This document shows, in pieces, positions 7,183-15,152 of a stretch of 35,642 nt of DNA. This DNA is from Betaproteobacteria bacterium. GTDB lineage: Bacteria > Pseudomonadota > Gammaproteobacteria > Burkholderiales > Usitatibacteraceae. The translations under genes and the position numbers were made by a program. The stretch spans positions 1-35,642 of the forward strand of contig JAEUMZ010000025.1 in NCBI GenBank assembly GCA_016790765.1, written 5' to 3'. The notes beneath the pieces were generated by a model. The model did no database searches and was not told where the DNA came from. It was given only the letters and a program-made list of their open reading frames with translations. Position 1 is the stretch's first letter; each line of letters opens with the position of its first letter.

Positions 7183-7452
7183 TCAATCTAGCGTAGAAAT
7201 TGGCTTGAGCGCTTTCGCAAAAAGGGAAATTCCGATCAATACAAATGGCAATGAGAGAAAATAGCGGGCAACAAATTCGCCGAAGTACGTTTTCATCCAA
7301 ACAAAGAAGCTGTTTTCGACCAGATCTCCTCTGCGATTGACGCTCTTTGAAAGTCCTTCCGTAGTAGCTTCAAATGCGATTGCCGCGGCGAAAAATAGAA
7401 ACAAGATCGCAACAACAAGAATTGCTGGTCGATACACCTTGAGCTTCATCAT
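7183..7452 (-). CDS. small membrane protein of unknown function in an AT-rich islet
   Basis: The 89-residue product has two strongly hydrophobic segments (about residues 10-28 and 62-82) joined by a polar loop containing EATTEGLSKSVNRRGDLVENS. No family was recognised. The surrounding DNA is only about 42% GC over 7141-7320, far below its neighbours, which suggests acquisition from elsewhere. There is no strong ribosome binding site; two ATG codons in a row (7452 and 7449) could serve. A second overlapping frame (7106-7300) looks less like a protein and was left out. Confidence 0.5.
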   Translation of the reverse strand: MMKLKVYRPAILVVAILFLFFAAAIAFEATTEGLSKSVNRRGDLVENSFFVWMKTYFGEFVARYFLSLPFVLIGISLFAKALKPISTLD

Positions 7453-7557
7453 TTGGCGCTACTGTTTCGCGGTGTCATCTAGCTTTCCTTTGGGTCGAAA
7501 TCGAGCATGAAGTCGCTGCATGCATATCGATTTGGCGGCTTCGGGCGTAAACGGCGA

Positions 7558-9555
7558 CTACCAATGGATCCCCTGAGTAATCTGCGCAAACGCCATCGCC
7601 TCTGGCGTCATCTCGACTTCCTTGGCCGCCTCGCCCTTCTTGCCTTGCGCTGCCGAGGAATCCGGGAACATGCGGAACGCGGTGTTGAGGATGATCTGCG
7701 TGAGCTTCGGCGACACTGCGTGCAGGATGGCGCCGGCAATGCCGAGGCGCGTCGCGATGCGCACCGGCTTGTAGACAATCGCTTCCACAACCAGATCAGC
7801 CGCCTGCTCCGGCGAAAGTGTGGGCACCGAGTTGTACATCTTGGTCGGCGCGATCATTGGTGTCCTCACCAGCGGCATGTTGATGGTGGTGAAGTGGATG
7901 TTGTTGTCGTTGAACTCTGAGGCCGCGCAACCGGAGAAGGCGTCGAGTGCTGCTTTCGAGGCGACGTAGGCCGAAAAGCGCGGTGCCTGCGTCAACACGC
8001 CGATCGAGGAGATGTTGATGATGTGCCCCTTGTTCTGCTTCATCATCGACGGCAGGAAGCCCATGATCAGCCGCAGTGACCCAAAGTAATTCAAGGACAT
8101 CGTGCGTTCAAAGTCATGGAAGCGGTCGAAGCTGTTCGCAATGCCGCGGCGGATGGAGCGGCCGGCGTTGTTAACCAGGAAATGCACGGTACCGAAATCC
8201 TTCAACACCGCGCCGACCAATTTGTCGCAACTGGCCAGGTCCGATAGATCGCACGAATAGAATTTGGCGGTGCCACCGGCCTCCTTGATTTTCTGCATCG
8301 TGACTTGCGCCTTTTCCGGATCGCGCGCCACGATGGCGACCTTGGCGCCCGCTTCGGCCAGTTTGATGGCCGTGGCCTCGCCGATGCCCGAGGTGCCGCC
8401 GGTGACCACCACCACCTTGCCCTTGACCTTGCCTTCCAGCGAGCGATCGATGAACAGGTCCGGATCGAGGTGGCGTTCCCAGTAGTCCCACAGGCGCCAG
8501 GCGTAGGTTTCGAGCTTGGGCACCGCGATGCCCGAACCCTTCAAGGCCTTCACCGTGTCGCGGTTGTCGAACTTGGTGGGGTAGTTGATGAAGCTGAACA
8601 CGTCCTTCGGAATCCCCAAGTCGGTGAGGATCTGGTTCCGGGCCCGGCGCACCGGGGCCACGCTCATCAGGCCCTGCAGCACATAGCTGGGCATGAAGCT
8701 GAACATCTTGGCGTTGAGCCGCATGGTCATCTGCGGCGCGTGCGCGGCCTTGGCGAACATGTTGAGGATTTCGCCGATGCGCATCGGTTCCGGATCGGTC
8801 AGGTGGAAGCAGGCACCGTCGAGCCCCTTCTTGTGGGCAATGTGATCCATCGCATCGACCACGTAGTCGACCGGGATCACATTGATGCGGCCGCCCTCGA
8901 TGCCGATCGTCGGCATCCACTTGGGCAGCATGTCGCGCATTTTCTGGATCAGTTTGAAGAAGTAGTACGGCCCGTCGATCTTGTCGATCTCGCCGGTCTT
9001 CGAATGGCCCACCACCATGCCGGGGCGGTACACGCGCCACGGCGTCTTGCACTCATTGCGCACGATGCCTTCCGAATCGTGCTTGGTGCGGAAGTACGGA
9101 TGGTCGAGTTCCTCGGCTTCCTCGAACATGTCCTCGCGGAAGGTGCCGTCATAGAGGCCGGCGGCAGCGATGGAGGAGGTGTGGTGGAAGCAGCCGGCCT
9201 TGATCGCGTCGGCAAATTCGACCGTGTTGCGCGTGCCGTCGATGTTGGCCACGCGCTGGCTTTCGGCATCGGCGGACAGGTCGTAGATCGCGGCCAGGTG
9301 GAACAGGTGCTTGACCTTGCCCTTCATCTTGGTCATGTCGGCGGCCGAGATGCCGAGCTTCGGCTTTCCCAAGTCGCCGACCACCGGCACGATGCGCTTC
9401 TGGTTCGCGTCCAATCCCCACCACGGATAAATCTTCTCGAGCTTCTTCACCGATTCCTTGCGCACCAGCACGTAGATCGTGCCCTCGCGCTTCAACAGGT
9501 TTTGAACCAGGAATTTGCCGATGAAGCCGGTGGCGCCGGTCACGAAATAGGTCAT
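7558..9555 (-). CDS. two-domain SDR fatty acyl-CoA reductase (Maqu_2220-like)
   Basis: The 665-residue protein fuses two reductase domains. Residues 1-360 form an extended SDR / thioester-reductase fold with the nucleotide loop TGATGFIG (6-13) and an active-site YFRTK (Y154, K158). Residues 378-665 form a classical SDR with TGGTSGIG (385-392), NNAG (462-465), S517, Y530 and K534. Domain order, length, start (MTYFVTGATGFIG) and end (QGIHW) closely resemble, from memory, the Marinobacter enzyme Maqu_2220, which reduces fatty acyl-CoA to fatty alcohol, the precursor of wax esters. By that homology the likely substrates are long-chain acyl thioesters and NADPH. It is divergent from the phasin gene. 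A role with some other acyl substrate cannot be excluded. Confidence 0.85.
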   Translation of the reverse strand: MTYFVTGATGFIGKFLVQNLLKREGTIYVLVRKESVKKLEKIYPWWGLDANQKRIVPVVGDLGKPKLGISAADMTKMKGKVKHLFHLAAIYDLSADAESQRVANIDGTRNTVEFADAIKAGCFHHTSSIAAAGLYDGTFREDMFEEAEELDHPYFRTKHDSEGIVRNECKTPWRVYRPGMVVGHSKTGEIDKIDGPYYFFKLIQKMRDMLPKWMPTIGIEGGRINVIPVDYVVDAMDHIAHKKGLDGACFHLTDPEPMRIGEILNMFAKAAHAPQMTMRLNAKMFSFMPSYVLQGLMSVAPVRRARNQILTDLGIPKDVFSFINYPTKFDNRDTVKALKGSGIAVPKLETYAWRLWDYWERHLDPDLFIDRSLEGKVKGKVVVVTGGTSGIGEATAIKLAEAGAKVAIVARDPEKAQVTMQKIKEAGGTAKFYSCDLSDLASCDKLVGAVLKDFGTVHFLVNNAGRSIRRGIANSFDRFHDFERTMSLNYFGSLRLIMGFLPSMMKQNKGHIINISSIGVLTQAPRFSAYVASKAALDAFSGCAASEFNDNNIHFTTINMPLVRTPMIAPTKMYNSVPTLSPEQAADLVVEAIVYKPVRIATRLGIAGAILHAVSPKLTQIILNTAFRMFPDSSAAQGKKGEAAKEVEMTPEAMAFAQITQGIHW

Positions 9556-9722
9556 GGCGGGGTCCTCTGGGGAGTGTTGTGCTTATAGGGGAAAGGAGCG
9601 TATAGCCGCTTCCAGCGCATCTTACCGGGCTTTGTCGGGGGGCATCAATCGAAGGCGGGCGATTGCGCAACACGGGCGCGAATGCTGCGGCGCACAAGGC
9701 GCGCCTTCCAGTTGCATTGTGC

Positions 9723-9846
9723 AGGGCACCTTCAAGAACCGTAGCGAGCGGCCGAAGTTCGTGTCGAGGAGCGGACACGTACGCAGTGTACGGCGAGCAC
9801 CGGAGACGCGAAATTCGGCCGCGCAGTAGGTTCTTGGAGGTGCCCT
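9723..9846. repeat. 124-bp imperfect palindrome (MITE-like) between the reductase and phasin genes
   Basis: The outer arms begin AGGGCACCTTCAAGAACC (9723-9740) and end in its near-complement finishing AGGTGCCCT at 9846. Pairing continues inward with a few mismatches through GCGGCCGAA and closes on the central hairpin CGTAC-GCAGT-GTACG (9778-9792). The symmetry centre is the middle of the element. No open frame is credible inside. The rest of the 363-base gap (9556-9722 and 9847-9918) shows no gene; the phasin promoter should lie in it. Confidence 0.75.
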
Positions 9847-9918
9847 TTAGTGTGAAGGCTCTAATCGGCGCCCCTACACTCGGGCCAGTTTCCCCCTTCA
9901 TTGCACAGGAGTCCCCAA

Positions 9919-10518
9919 ATGGCAACCCGCAAGACCGCAAGCAAGACCGTGAGCAAGTCCGTGAAAAAGGCTGTCAAGAAGCCCGTGGCCAAGAAGCCCG
10001 TGGCGCGCAAGGCCGCCGCCAAGCCGGCCGCCGACGGCAGCGTCGCACACAAGATGGTGCTGGCCGGCCTCGGCGCCGCGAAGAAGGCCCAGGGCGAAGC
10101 GCTCAAGATCTACGGCGCCATCGCGCACGAGACCGAGCGCCTGTCGCAGATGACCAGCGAGACCGCGCAAAACCTGCTCGGCAAGGCCAGCCTGTTCGCC
10201 AAAGAAGGCCAGAAGATGCAGTCCGAAGTGCAGAAGCAGGCCGAAGCCAAGGCGCGCGAAGTGGCCAAGGAAGTGCAGGCCTTTGCCGCCAAGTCGCAAA
10301 AGGCGTTCAAGAAGAACGTCACCGGCACGATCAACGCCGCCAACGCCAATGCCAAGGAGAGCATCACCCGCCTGGAACAGGTGTTCGAGGCGCGCGTGGC
10401 CAAGACGCTCAACACCTTCGGCATCCCCAGCGCGCAAAACGTGCGTGAACTGCAGGCCCGCATGGGCGAGCTGCAGAAGGCGTTGACCCAGCTCAACAAG
10501 CGCGGCGTGCGCGTGTAA
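9919..10518 (+). CDS. phasin / PHA granule-associated protein with histone H1-like N-terminal tail
   Basis: The 199-residue protein matches the poly(hydroxyalkanoate) granule-associated family (TIGR01837 type), which coats polyester granules. The C-terminal signature TLNTFGIPSAQNVRELQ, then helical MGELQKAL, is present, preceded by a long amphipathic helical region rich in alanine, lysine and glutamate (about 45-160). Residues 1-40 are a lysine/alanine/proline tail (KKAVKKPVAKKPVARKAAAK) like histone H1 or PhaF/PhaM, which bind DNA and link granules to the nucleoid. The ATG at 9919 follows an AGGAG site by 7 bases; an in-frame TTG at 9901 is unlikely. No PHA synthase is in the window, so the cargo is inferred from family alone. 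Confidence 0.85.
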   Translation: MATRKTASKTVSKSVKKAVKKPVAKKPVARKAAAKPAADGSVAHKMVLAGLGAAKKAQGEALKIYGAIAHETERLSQMTSETAQNLLGKASLFAKEGQKMQSEVQKQAEAKAREVAKEVQAFAAKSQKAFKKNVTGTINAANANAKESITRLEQVFEARVAKTLNTFGIPSAQNVRELQARMGELQKALTQLNKRGVRV

Positions 10519-10567
10519 TCGACGGTTTTTGCCTGCAAAAACGCGGCAGAATCATGCAGTCGTGCTT

Positions 10568-10599
10568 CAATGGGGCGTGCCGGACGGTGCGCCCCATTG
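10568..10599 (+). terminator. hairpin terminator after the phasin gene
   Basis: A 10-bp perfect stem CAATGGGGCG / CGCCCCATTG with a 12-base loop lies 50 bases after the phasin stop. The following bases are only modestly T-rich, so termination may be incomplete. The remaining gap to 10782 is AT-richer and probably holds the promoter of the next gene. Confidence 0.55.
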
Positions 10600-10782
10600 T
10601 TGCATTCGACACCCGGGGAAGCACAGATCAAGTTCAGTTCTAAGCCAGACTAGGCGCGAGCATAAAAATTCCGACGCAGCATATGCTTGCTATGTAAGGA
10701 AGAGTTTTTGTGTGAGCAACGACGTATGGCGACGAAATGGACTTGATCTGAGCTTCCCAAGAACGATTCGAGGAAACCATCG

Positions 10783-12096
10783 ATGGCGCGCTTGATCCGC
10801 CCCCAACCGGTATCGCCGGATCCGCATGCCGGCTCTGCGCCACCGGCGAAGCCGCGCACCCGCAAGGCGGCACCGCGCTTGAAGCGCGGCCTGGCGCTGG
10901 CCGGCGGCGGTCCGCTGGGCGCGATGTATGAGGTCGGCGTGCTGATGGCGCTCGACGAGTCCCTGATCGGCCTCGACCTCAACGACATGGATGTCTATGT
11001 CGGCGTGTCCGCCGGCAGCGTCATCACCTCGGGCCTGGCGAACCAGTTGACGCCGGCCGAGATTTTCCGCCTGTTCATCGAGAACAAGGCCACCAGCAAG
11101 AAGACCGGCGCGCTGACGCCCGAAGTGTTCCTGCGCCCGGCGTACCGGGAGTACTGGCGCCGCGCCAAGACGGTGCCGCCGCTGTTCCTGCGCGCGCTGT
11201 GGCGCTACCTCACCCACCCGCTGCGCGGCAGCGCGCTGGAGAGCTTCGCGGCGCTGTCGCGCGCCTTGCCGACGGGGCTGTTCGACAACGATGCGGTGCG
11301 CAAGTACCTGCACGCGGTTTTCAGCCAGCCGGGCCGCAGCGACGATTTCCGCACCTTGAAGCACAAGCTGTTTTCCATCGCCACGGACTTGGACACCGGG
11401 GAATCGGTGCGCTTCGGCGGCCCGGGGTTCGACCATGTGCCGATCTCGCGCGCGGTGCAGGCCTCGGCCGCATTGCCCGGCCTGTTCCCGCCGGTAGAGA
11501 TCGACGGGCACTATTACGTCGATGGCGCGCTGAAAAAGACGCTCAATGCCTCGGTGGCGCTGGAAGAGGGTGCGCGGCTGGTGCTGTGCATCAACCCGCT
11601 GGTGCCGTTCGACGCCAACCGCGCGCGCCGGCGCGGCAAGCAGGAGATGGAAAAGCTCGTCGAGGGCGGCCTGCCGACCGTGTTGTCGCAGACCTTCCGC
11701 GCCATCATCCATTCGCGCATGCACGTCGGCCTGCAGAAGTACGTCACGCAGTACGAGAACGCCGACGTGGTGCTGTTCGAGCCGACCAGCGACGACGCGG
11801 AGATGTTCTTCACCAACCTGTTCAGCTATGCGACGCGCCGCAAAGTCTGCGAGCACGCCTACCAGAAGACCCGCAAGGACCTCCTGAAGCGCCGCCACGA
11901 ACTCGAACCGGTACTGGCCAAGTACGGCATCCGGCTCGACCTGGCCGCGCTCAAGGATGAATCGCGCACGCTCGACGAGCGGCTCGCGAAACGCGCCAAG
12001 CCGACGCCGAAGCAGCAACTGCGCAATGCCGAGTTCGACCTTGCCGACGCGGTCGCCGATCTCGAAAAGTTCGTGCACCGCCGCCGCGCGGCGTAG
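10783..12096 (+). CDS. patatin-like phospholipase
   Basis: The 437-residue protein is a patatin-family lipid acyl hydrolase with a Ser-Asp dyad. The oxyanion loop is GGGPLG (41-46), the nucleophile is S76 in GVSAGS, and the aspartate is D247 in YYVDGAL. The first 35 residues are basic and proline-rich without a signal peptide, so it is likely cytoplasmic or peripheral on a membrane or granule. The C-terminal 100 residues are charged and helical (LAKRAKPTPKQQLRNAEF and so on), beyond the patatin core. An AGGA ribosome site precedes the ATG. It lies downstream of the phasin gene on the same strand, separated by a hairpin. Phospholipids or stored lipid are plausible substrates; the choice cannot be made from sequence. 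Confidence 0.9.
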   Translation: MARLIRPQPVSPDPHAGSAPPAKPRTRKAAPRLKRGLALAGGGPLGAMYEVGVLMALDESLIGLDLNDMDVYVGVSAGSVITSGLANQLTPAEIFRLFIENKATSKKTGALTPEVFLRPAYREYWRRAKTVPPLFLRALWRYLTHPLRGSALESFAALSRALPTGLFDNDAVRKYLHAVFSQPGRSDDFRTLKHKLFSIATDLDTGESVRFGGPGFDHVPISRAVQASAALPGLFPPVEIDGHYYVDGALKKTLNASVALEEGARLVLCINPLVPFDANRARRRGKQEMEKLVEGGLPTVLSQTFRAIIHSRMHVGLQKYVTQYENADVVLFEPTSDDAEMFFTNLFSYATRRKVCEHAYQKTRKDLLKRRHELEPVLAKYGIRLDLAALKDESRTLDERLAKRAKPTPKQQLRNAEFDLADAVADLEKFVHRRRAA

Positions 12097-12117
12097 CCCC
12101 GGCGAAGCGACACCGGC

Positions 12118-14298
12118 TCAGCGGCCCGCAGGCGGCCGCATGCGCACGGTGTCCTCGAAGCGCGTGGTGAGGAAGGCCTCGGCCTCGGCGGCCGGCAGCG
12201 GCTTGGCGAACAGGAAACCCTGCATCTCGTCGCACCCGGCGCGCGCCAGGTAGTCGCGCTGCGCTTCGTTCTCCACGCCCTCGGCCACCACCTTCAGTTT
12301 CAGCGCCTTGCCGAGCACGATGATGGCGTCCGAAATGGCGCGGTCGTGCTCGTCGTGCGGGATGCCGTCGACGAACGACTTGTCGATCTTCAACGTGCTG
12401 ATGCGGAAGCGCTTCAGGTAATTGAGCGAGGAATGGCCGACGCCGAAGTCGTCGATGGCGATCGACACGCCGTGCGCATGGATTGCGGCGATCACCTGCT
12501 CGACCTTGTCCGGGTCACGGATCACCGCGCTTTCAGTTATCTCGATCTCCAGGCAGTCGGGGGCGGCCTGCGCCTCGGCCAGGATGTCCTTCAGGCGCTG
12601 CACGAAGTTGGGCCGGTTGAACTGCCGCGCCGACACGTTGACCGCCACCTGCAGCACCGGCAGCCCCTTCTTGCGCCAGCGCGCCAGCTGCTCGAGCGCC
12701 TCGCGCAGGGCCCATTCGCCGAGCGGCTCGATGAGCCCGGATTCCTCCGCCAAGTGCACGAACTTGTCCGGCGTGAGCAGCCCGAACTCCGGATGCCGCC
12801 AGCGCACCAGCGCTTCCACGCAGGCTACGCGCTTGTCGTGCAAGGACAGCTTCGGCTGGTAAAACAACTCCAGTTCGCCGCGCGCGATGGCCTGCCGGAG
12901 CTTGGCCGTCATGCCGAGCTTGTAGAGCGCCTTGGCGTTCATGTCGGAGGAGAAGAAGCTGACCTGGTTGCGGCCGTTCTCCTTCGACCGGTACATGGCC
13001 GCGTCGGCGTTCTTGAGCAGCGTGCCGGCGTCGGTGCCGTCGTTGGGGAAGCACGCGATGCCGATCGAGGCCGACACGATCACGTCGTGCTCCGACAGCG
13101 AATGCGGCTCCGTGACGCTGGTCATGATCTTGCGCGCGATCTCGGCCGCATCCGCGGGCTGGCCGATGCCGTCGACCACGATGACGAACTCGTCGCCGCT
13201 GTAGCGGCCCACGGTGTCGGTCTGGCGCACGCAGGTGGCCAGCCGCTGGGCGGTGACGCGCAGCACTGTATCGCCGGCCGAGTGGCCGAGCGAATCGTTG
13301 ATGTTCTTGAAGTCGTCGAGGTCGAGGAAGATCAGCGCGCCGTAGGTGGATTCGCGCGACACGCGCTTGATCATTTCCTCGGTGCGTTCCTTGAGCAGCA
13401 GCCGGTTCGGCAGCCCCGTGAGGGCATCGTAGCGCGCCTGGATCTCGTAGGCCGCCGCCGTGGCCTGGCTCTTGCGCGTGTCGTGGTAGGCAAACCAGGA
13501 AGCCGCCAGCAAGCCCAGCAGGCTCACGGCAATCACCAGGCGCATGGTGTCGGCCATTTGCGCCGCGGCCACGGCCTCGACACGATTGAGCGGCACGCTG
13601 ACCTCGATGGCCCCGAGCAACTGGTGCTGCACCCACTGCTTGCCGGGCGGCACACCGGCCGCCACGCGCAGGGCGGCCACTTCGGGCGCCGGCTCGGTGT
13701 CGTTGTGGCACTGGACGCAAGCCGCCTCGGCCGCCGGGTCGGCGCGCATGAACCGCAACACACTGCCCGCGGCGGACGGCTCGATGCGCCAGACATCCCG
13801 CCACGCGATCGGGCCGGCGGGCGCCGGCTGGTCCTGGGCCTCCAGGCCGCGCCAGGCCCAGCGCTGGAAGTCGTCGGACAACCCCTGCGTAGGTTCCAGG
13901 TTCCATTTGGACAGCGGCCGGTACTGGTACAGGCTCTGGCTGCGCCGTTCCGACTCGCGCCCCACGTACTTGAGGAACTGCGCCGGCAGGGGCACGTAGC
14001 CGGGGCGGCCGTGGTAGTCCTGTACCGCGCCGGTGCCGTCGGCCGCCAGCTTGGACGACACCTGGGTGGTGTACACGGTACGCGCCGCGAGCGCATGACC
14101 GGCGACGATTTCGGCGATTTTCACCGCCTCGTGCTCGATCAGCTTGCGCTGCGATTGCGCCATCAAGAGGTAGATCACCGTGCCGACCACCGCCATGATC
14201 GCCGCAAACACCAGCGGCAGCGGGTGGCGCAGGCGCAACGGGACCAGACGGCGCCATCCGCGCGAGCCCGCCGGGCCGGAATCCGTGGGAAGGGTCAT
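12118..14298 (-). CDS. membrane GGDEF-EAL protein with a CxxCH (heme c) periplasmic sensor domain
   Basis: The 726-residue protein has a membrane segment at about 28-46, a periplasmic region to about 252, a second membrane segment (253-271), then GGDEF and EAL domains. The periplasmic part resembles the DUF3365 / Tll0287-like sensor and contains CVQCH (194-198), a c-type heme attachment motif. The GGDEF motif is SGDEF (367-371), with an intact inhibitory site RQTD (358-361). EAL residues are EALVRW (495-500), N554, E589 and DDFGVG (616-621), so phosphodiesterase activity is likely; cyclase activity is possible, since a serine at the first position is tolerated. It should tune cyclic di-GMP in response to redox or a diatomic gas. 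The ATG at 14298 leaves a short N-terminal tail; upstream starts run into the TetR promoter region. Confidence 0.9.
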   Translation of the reverse strand: MTLPTDSGPAGSRGWRRLVPLRLRHPLPLVFAAIMAVVGTVIYLLMAQSQRKLIEHEAVKIAEIVAGHALAARTVYTTQVSSKLAADGTGAVQDYHGRPGYVPLPAQFLKYVGRESERRSQSLYQYRPLSKWNLEPTQGLSDDFQRWAWRGLEAQDQPAPAGPIAWRDVWRIEPSAAGSVLRFMRADPAAEAACVQCHNDTEPAPEVAALRVAAGVPPGKQWVQHQLLGAIEVSVPLNRVEAVAAAQMADTMRLVIAVSLLGLLAASWFAYHDTRKSQATAAAYEIQARYDALTGLPNRLLLKERTEEMIKRVSRESTYGALIFLDLDDFKNINDSLGHSAGDTVLRVTAQRLATCVRQTDTVGRYSGDEFVIVVDGIGQPADAAEIARKIMTSVTEPHSLSEHDVIVSASIGIACFPNDGTDAGTLLKNADAAMYRSKENGRNQVSFFSSDMNAKALYKLGMTAKLRQAIARGELELFYQPKLSLHDKRVACVEALVRWRHPEFGLLTPDKFVHLAEESGLIEPLGEWALREALEQLARWRKKGLPVLQVAVNVSARQFNRPNFVQRLKDILAEAQAAPDCLEIEITESAVIRDPDKVEQVIAAIHAHGVSIAIDDFGVGHSSLNYLKRFRISTLKIDKSFVDGIPHDEHDRAISDAIIVLGKALKLKVVAEGVENEAQRDYLARAGCDEMQGFLFAKPLPAAEAEAFLTTRFEDTVRMRPPAGR

Positions 14299-14364
14299 GC
14301 CATGGTCCTGCTTGCTCTGCCTGTTGTTCTGCTCTGGGCGCGCATGCTCGACGGCCATCCTACT

Positions 14365-14384
14365 CCAGTTTGCCGGCGAACTGG
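14365..14384. promoter_or_regulatory. candidate TetR operator (20-bp palindrome)
   Basis: CCAGTTTGCCGGCGAACTGG is a palindrome with 9 of 10 pairs matched. It lies in the 142-base gap between the divergent GGDEF-EAL and TetR genes, 56 bases upstream of the TetR ATG. Size and position suit a TetR dimer repressing itself and perhaps the c-di-GMP gene. Confidence 0.45.
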
Positions 14385-14440
14385 ACACCGGGCGGCGTGG
14401 GCCCTGCGGCGCGCTGCGCGCCCAGTGTAAGATTTCCCGC

Positions 14441-15121
14441 ATGACGTCCGCACCTGATCGCCCCAGCACCCGCTCCGAGCGCACCCGCGAGCGCATCCTG
14501 GCGACCAGCCTGGAACTGTTCAACCAGCGCGGCGAAACCAACGTCACGACCGGGCACATTGCCGACGAACTGAACATCAGCCCGGGCAACCTGTACTACC
14601 ACTTCCGCAACAAGGACGAGATCATCCACCACCTGTTCGCGGACTTCGAGAAATCGATCGACATTGCGCCCAACCCGATCACCGATGCGGCCAGCGCGAT
14701 GGAGGACCTGTGGCTGTACCTGCACCTGATGTTCGAGCGCATCTGGGCCTACCGGTTCCTGTACCGCAACCTCAACGACCTGCTGGCGCGCGATGCGAAG
14801 CTCAAATCGCACTTCAACATCATCGTCGCGCACAAGCGTACGGCGATCGTCGGGCTGTGCCGCTCGCTGGTGTCGGTCAAGGCGATGAAGGCGGCCGAAC
14901 CCGAGATCCGCGCCCTGACCGAGAACGTGCTGGTGATCGCGACGTTCTGGCTCAATTACGAACACCTGAGCGCCCCGCGCCTCAACCGCGCGCAAACCGA
15001 AACGATGCAGAGCGAGCATCTTTCGCGCGGCGTGGCGCAGGTGATGGCGCTGATCGCGCCGTTCATGCGCGGCACGGCGCGCGAACACCTGGATCACCTG
15101 ATGAGCAACTACGACCGCTGA
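14441..15121 (+). CDS. TetR family transcriptional regulator
   Basis: The 226-residue protein has the TetR N-terminal helix-turn-helix at about residues 20-65: RERILATSLELFNQRG, then HIADELNISPGNLYYHFRNK, a strong family signature. The C-terminal ligand-binding half (LYLHLMFERIWAYRFLYRNL) resembles the TetR subgroup of PF13972. Its inducer is unknown. The ATG at 14441 directly precedes the conserved part; the longer frame upstream belongs to the antisense of the neighbouring gene. It is followed after 31 bases by a TPR protein gene and is probably co-transcribed with it. A palindrome upstream (14365-14384) may be its own operator. Confidence 0.9.
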   Translation: MTSAPDRPSTRSERTRERILATSLELFNQRGETNVTTGHIADELNISPGNLYYHFRNKDEIIHHLFADFEKSIDIAPNPITDAASAMEDLWLYLHLMFERIWAYRFLYRNLNDLLARDAKLKSHFNIIVAHKRTAIVGLCRSLVSVKAMKAAEPEIRALTENVLVIATFWLNYEHLSAPRLNRAQTETMQSEHLSRGVAQVMALIAPFMRGTAREHLDHLMSNYDR

Positions 15122-15152
15122 CACGACTGCCAAAACACCGGAGGAAAAGCAC

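Noticed and set aside
7106..7300. 64-codon frame overlapping the small membrane protein gene
   Set aside because: It has no hydrophobic or domain pattern, overlaps a more plausible frame and lacks a ribosome site.
12346..14430. 694-codon open frame on the strand opposite the GGDEF-EAL gene
   Set aside because: Shadow frame; the GGDEF-EAL reading has complete domain motifs.
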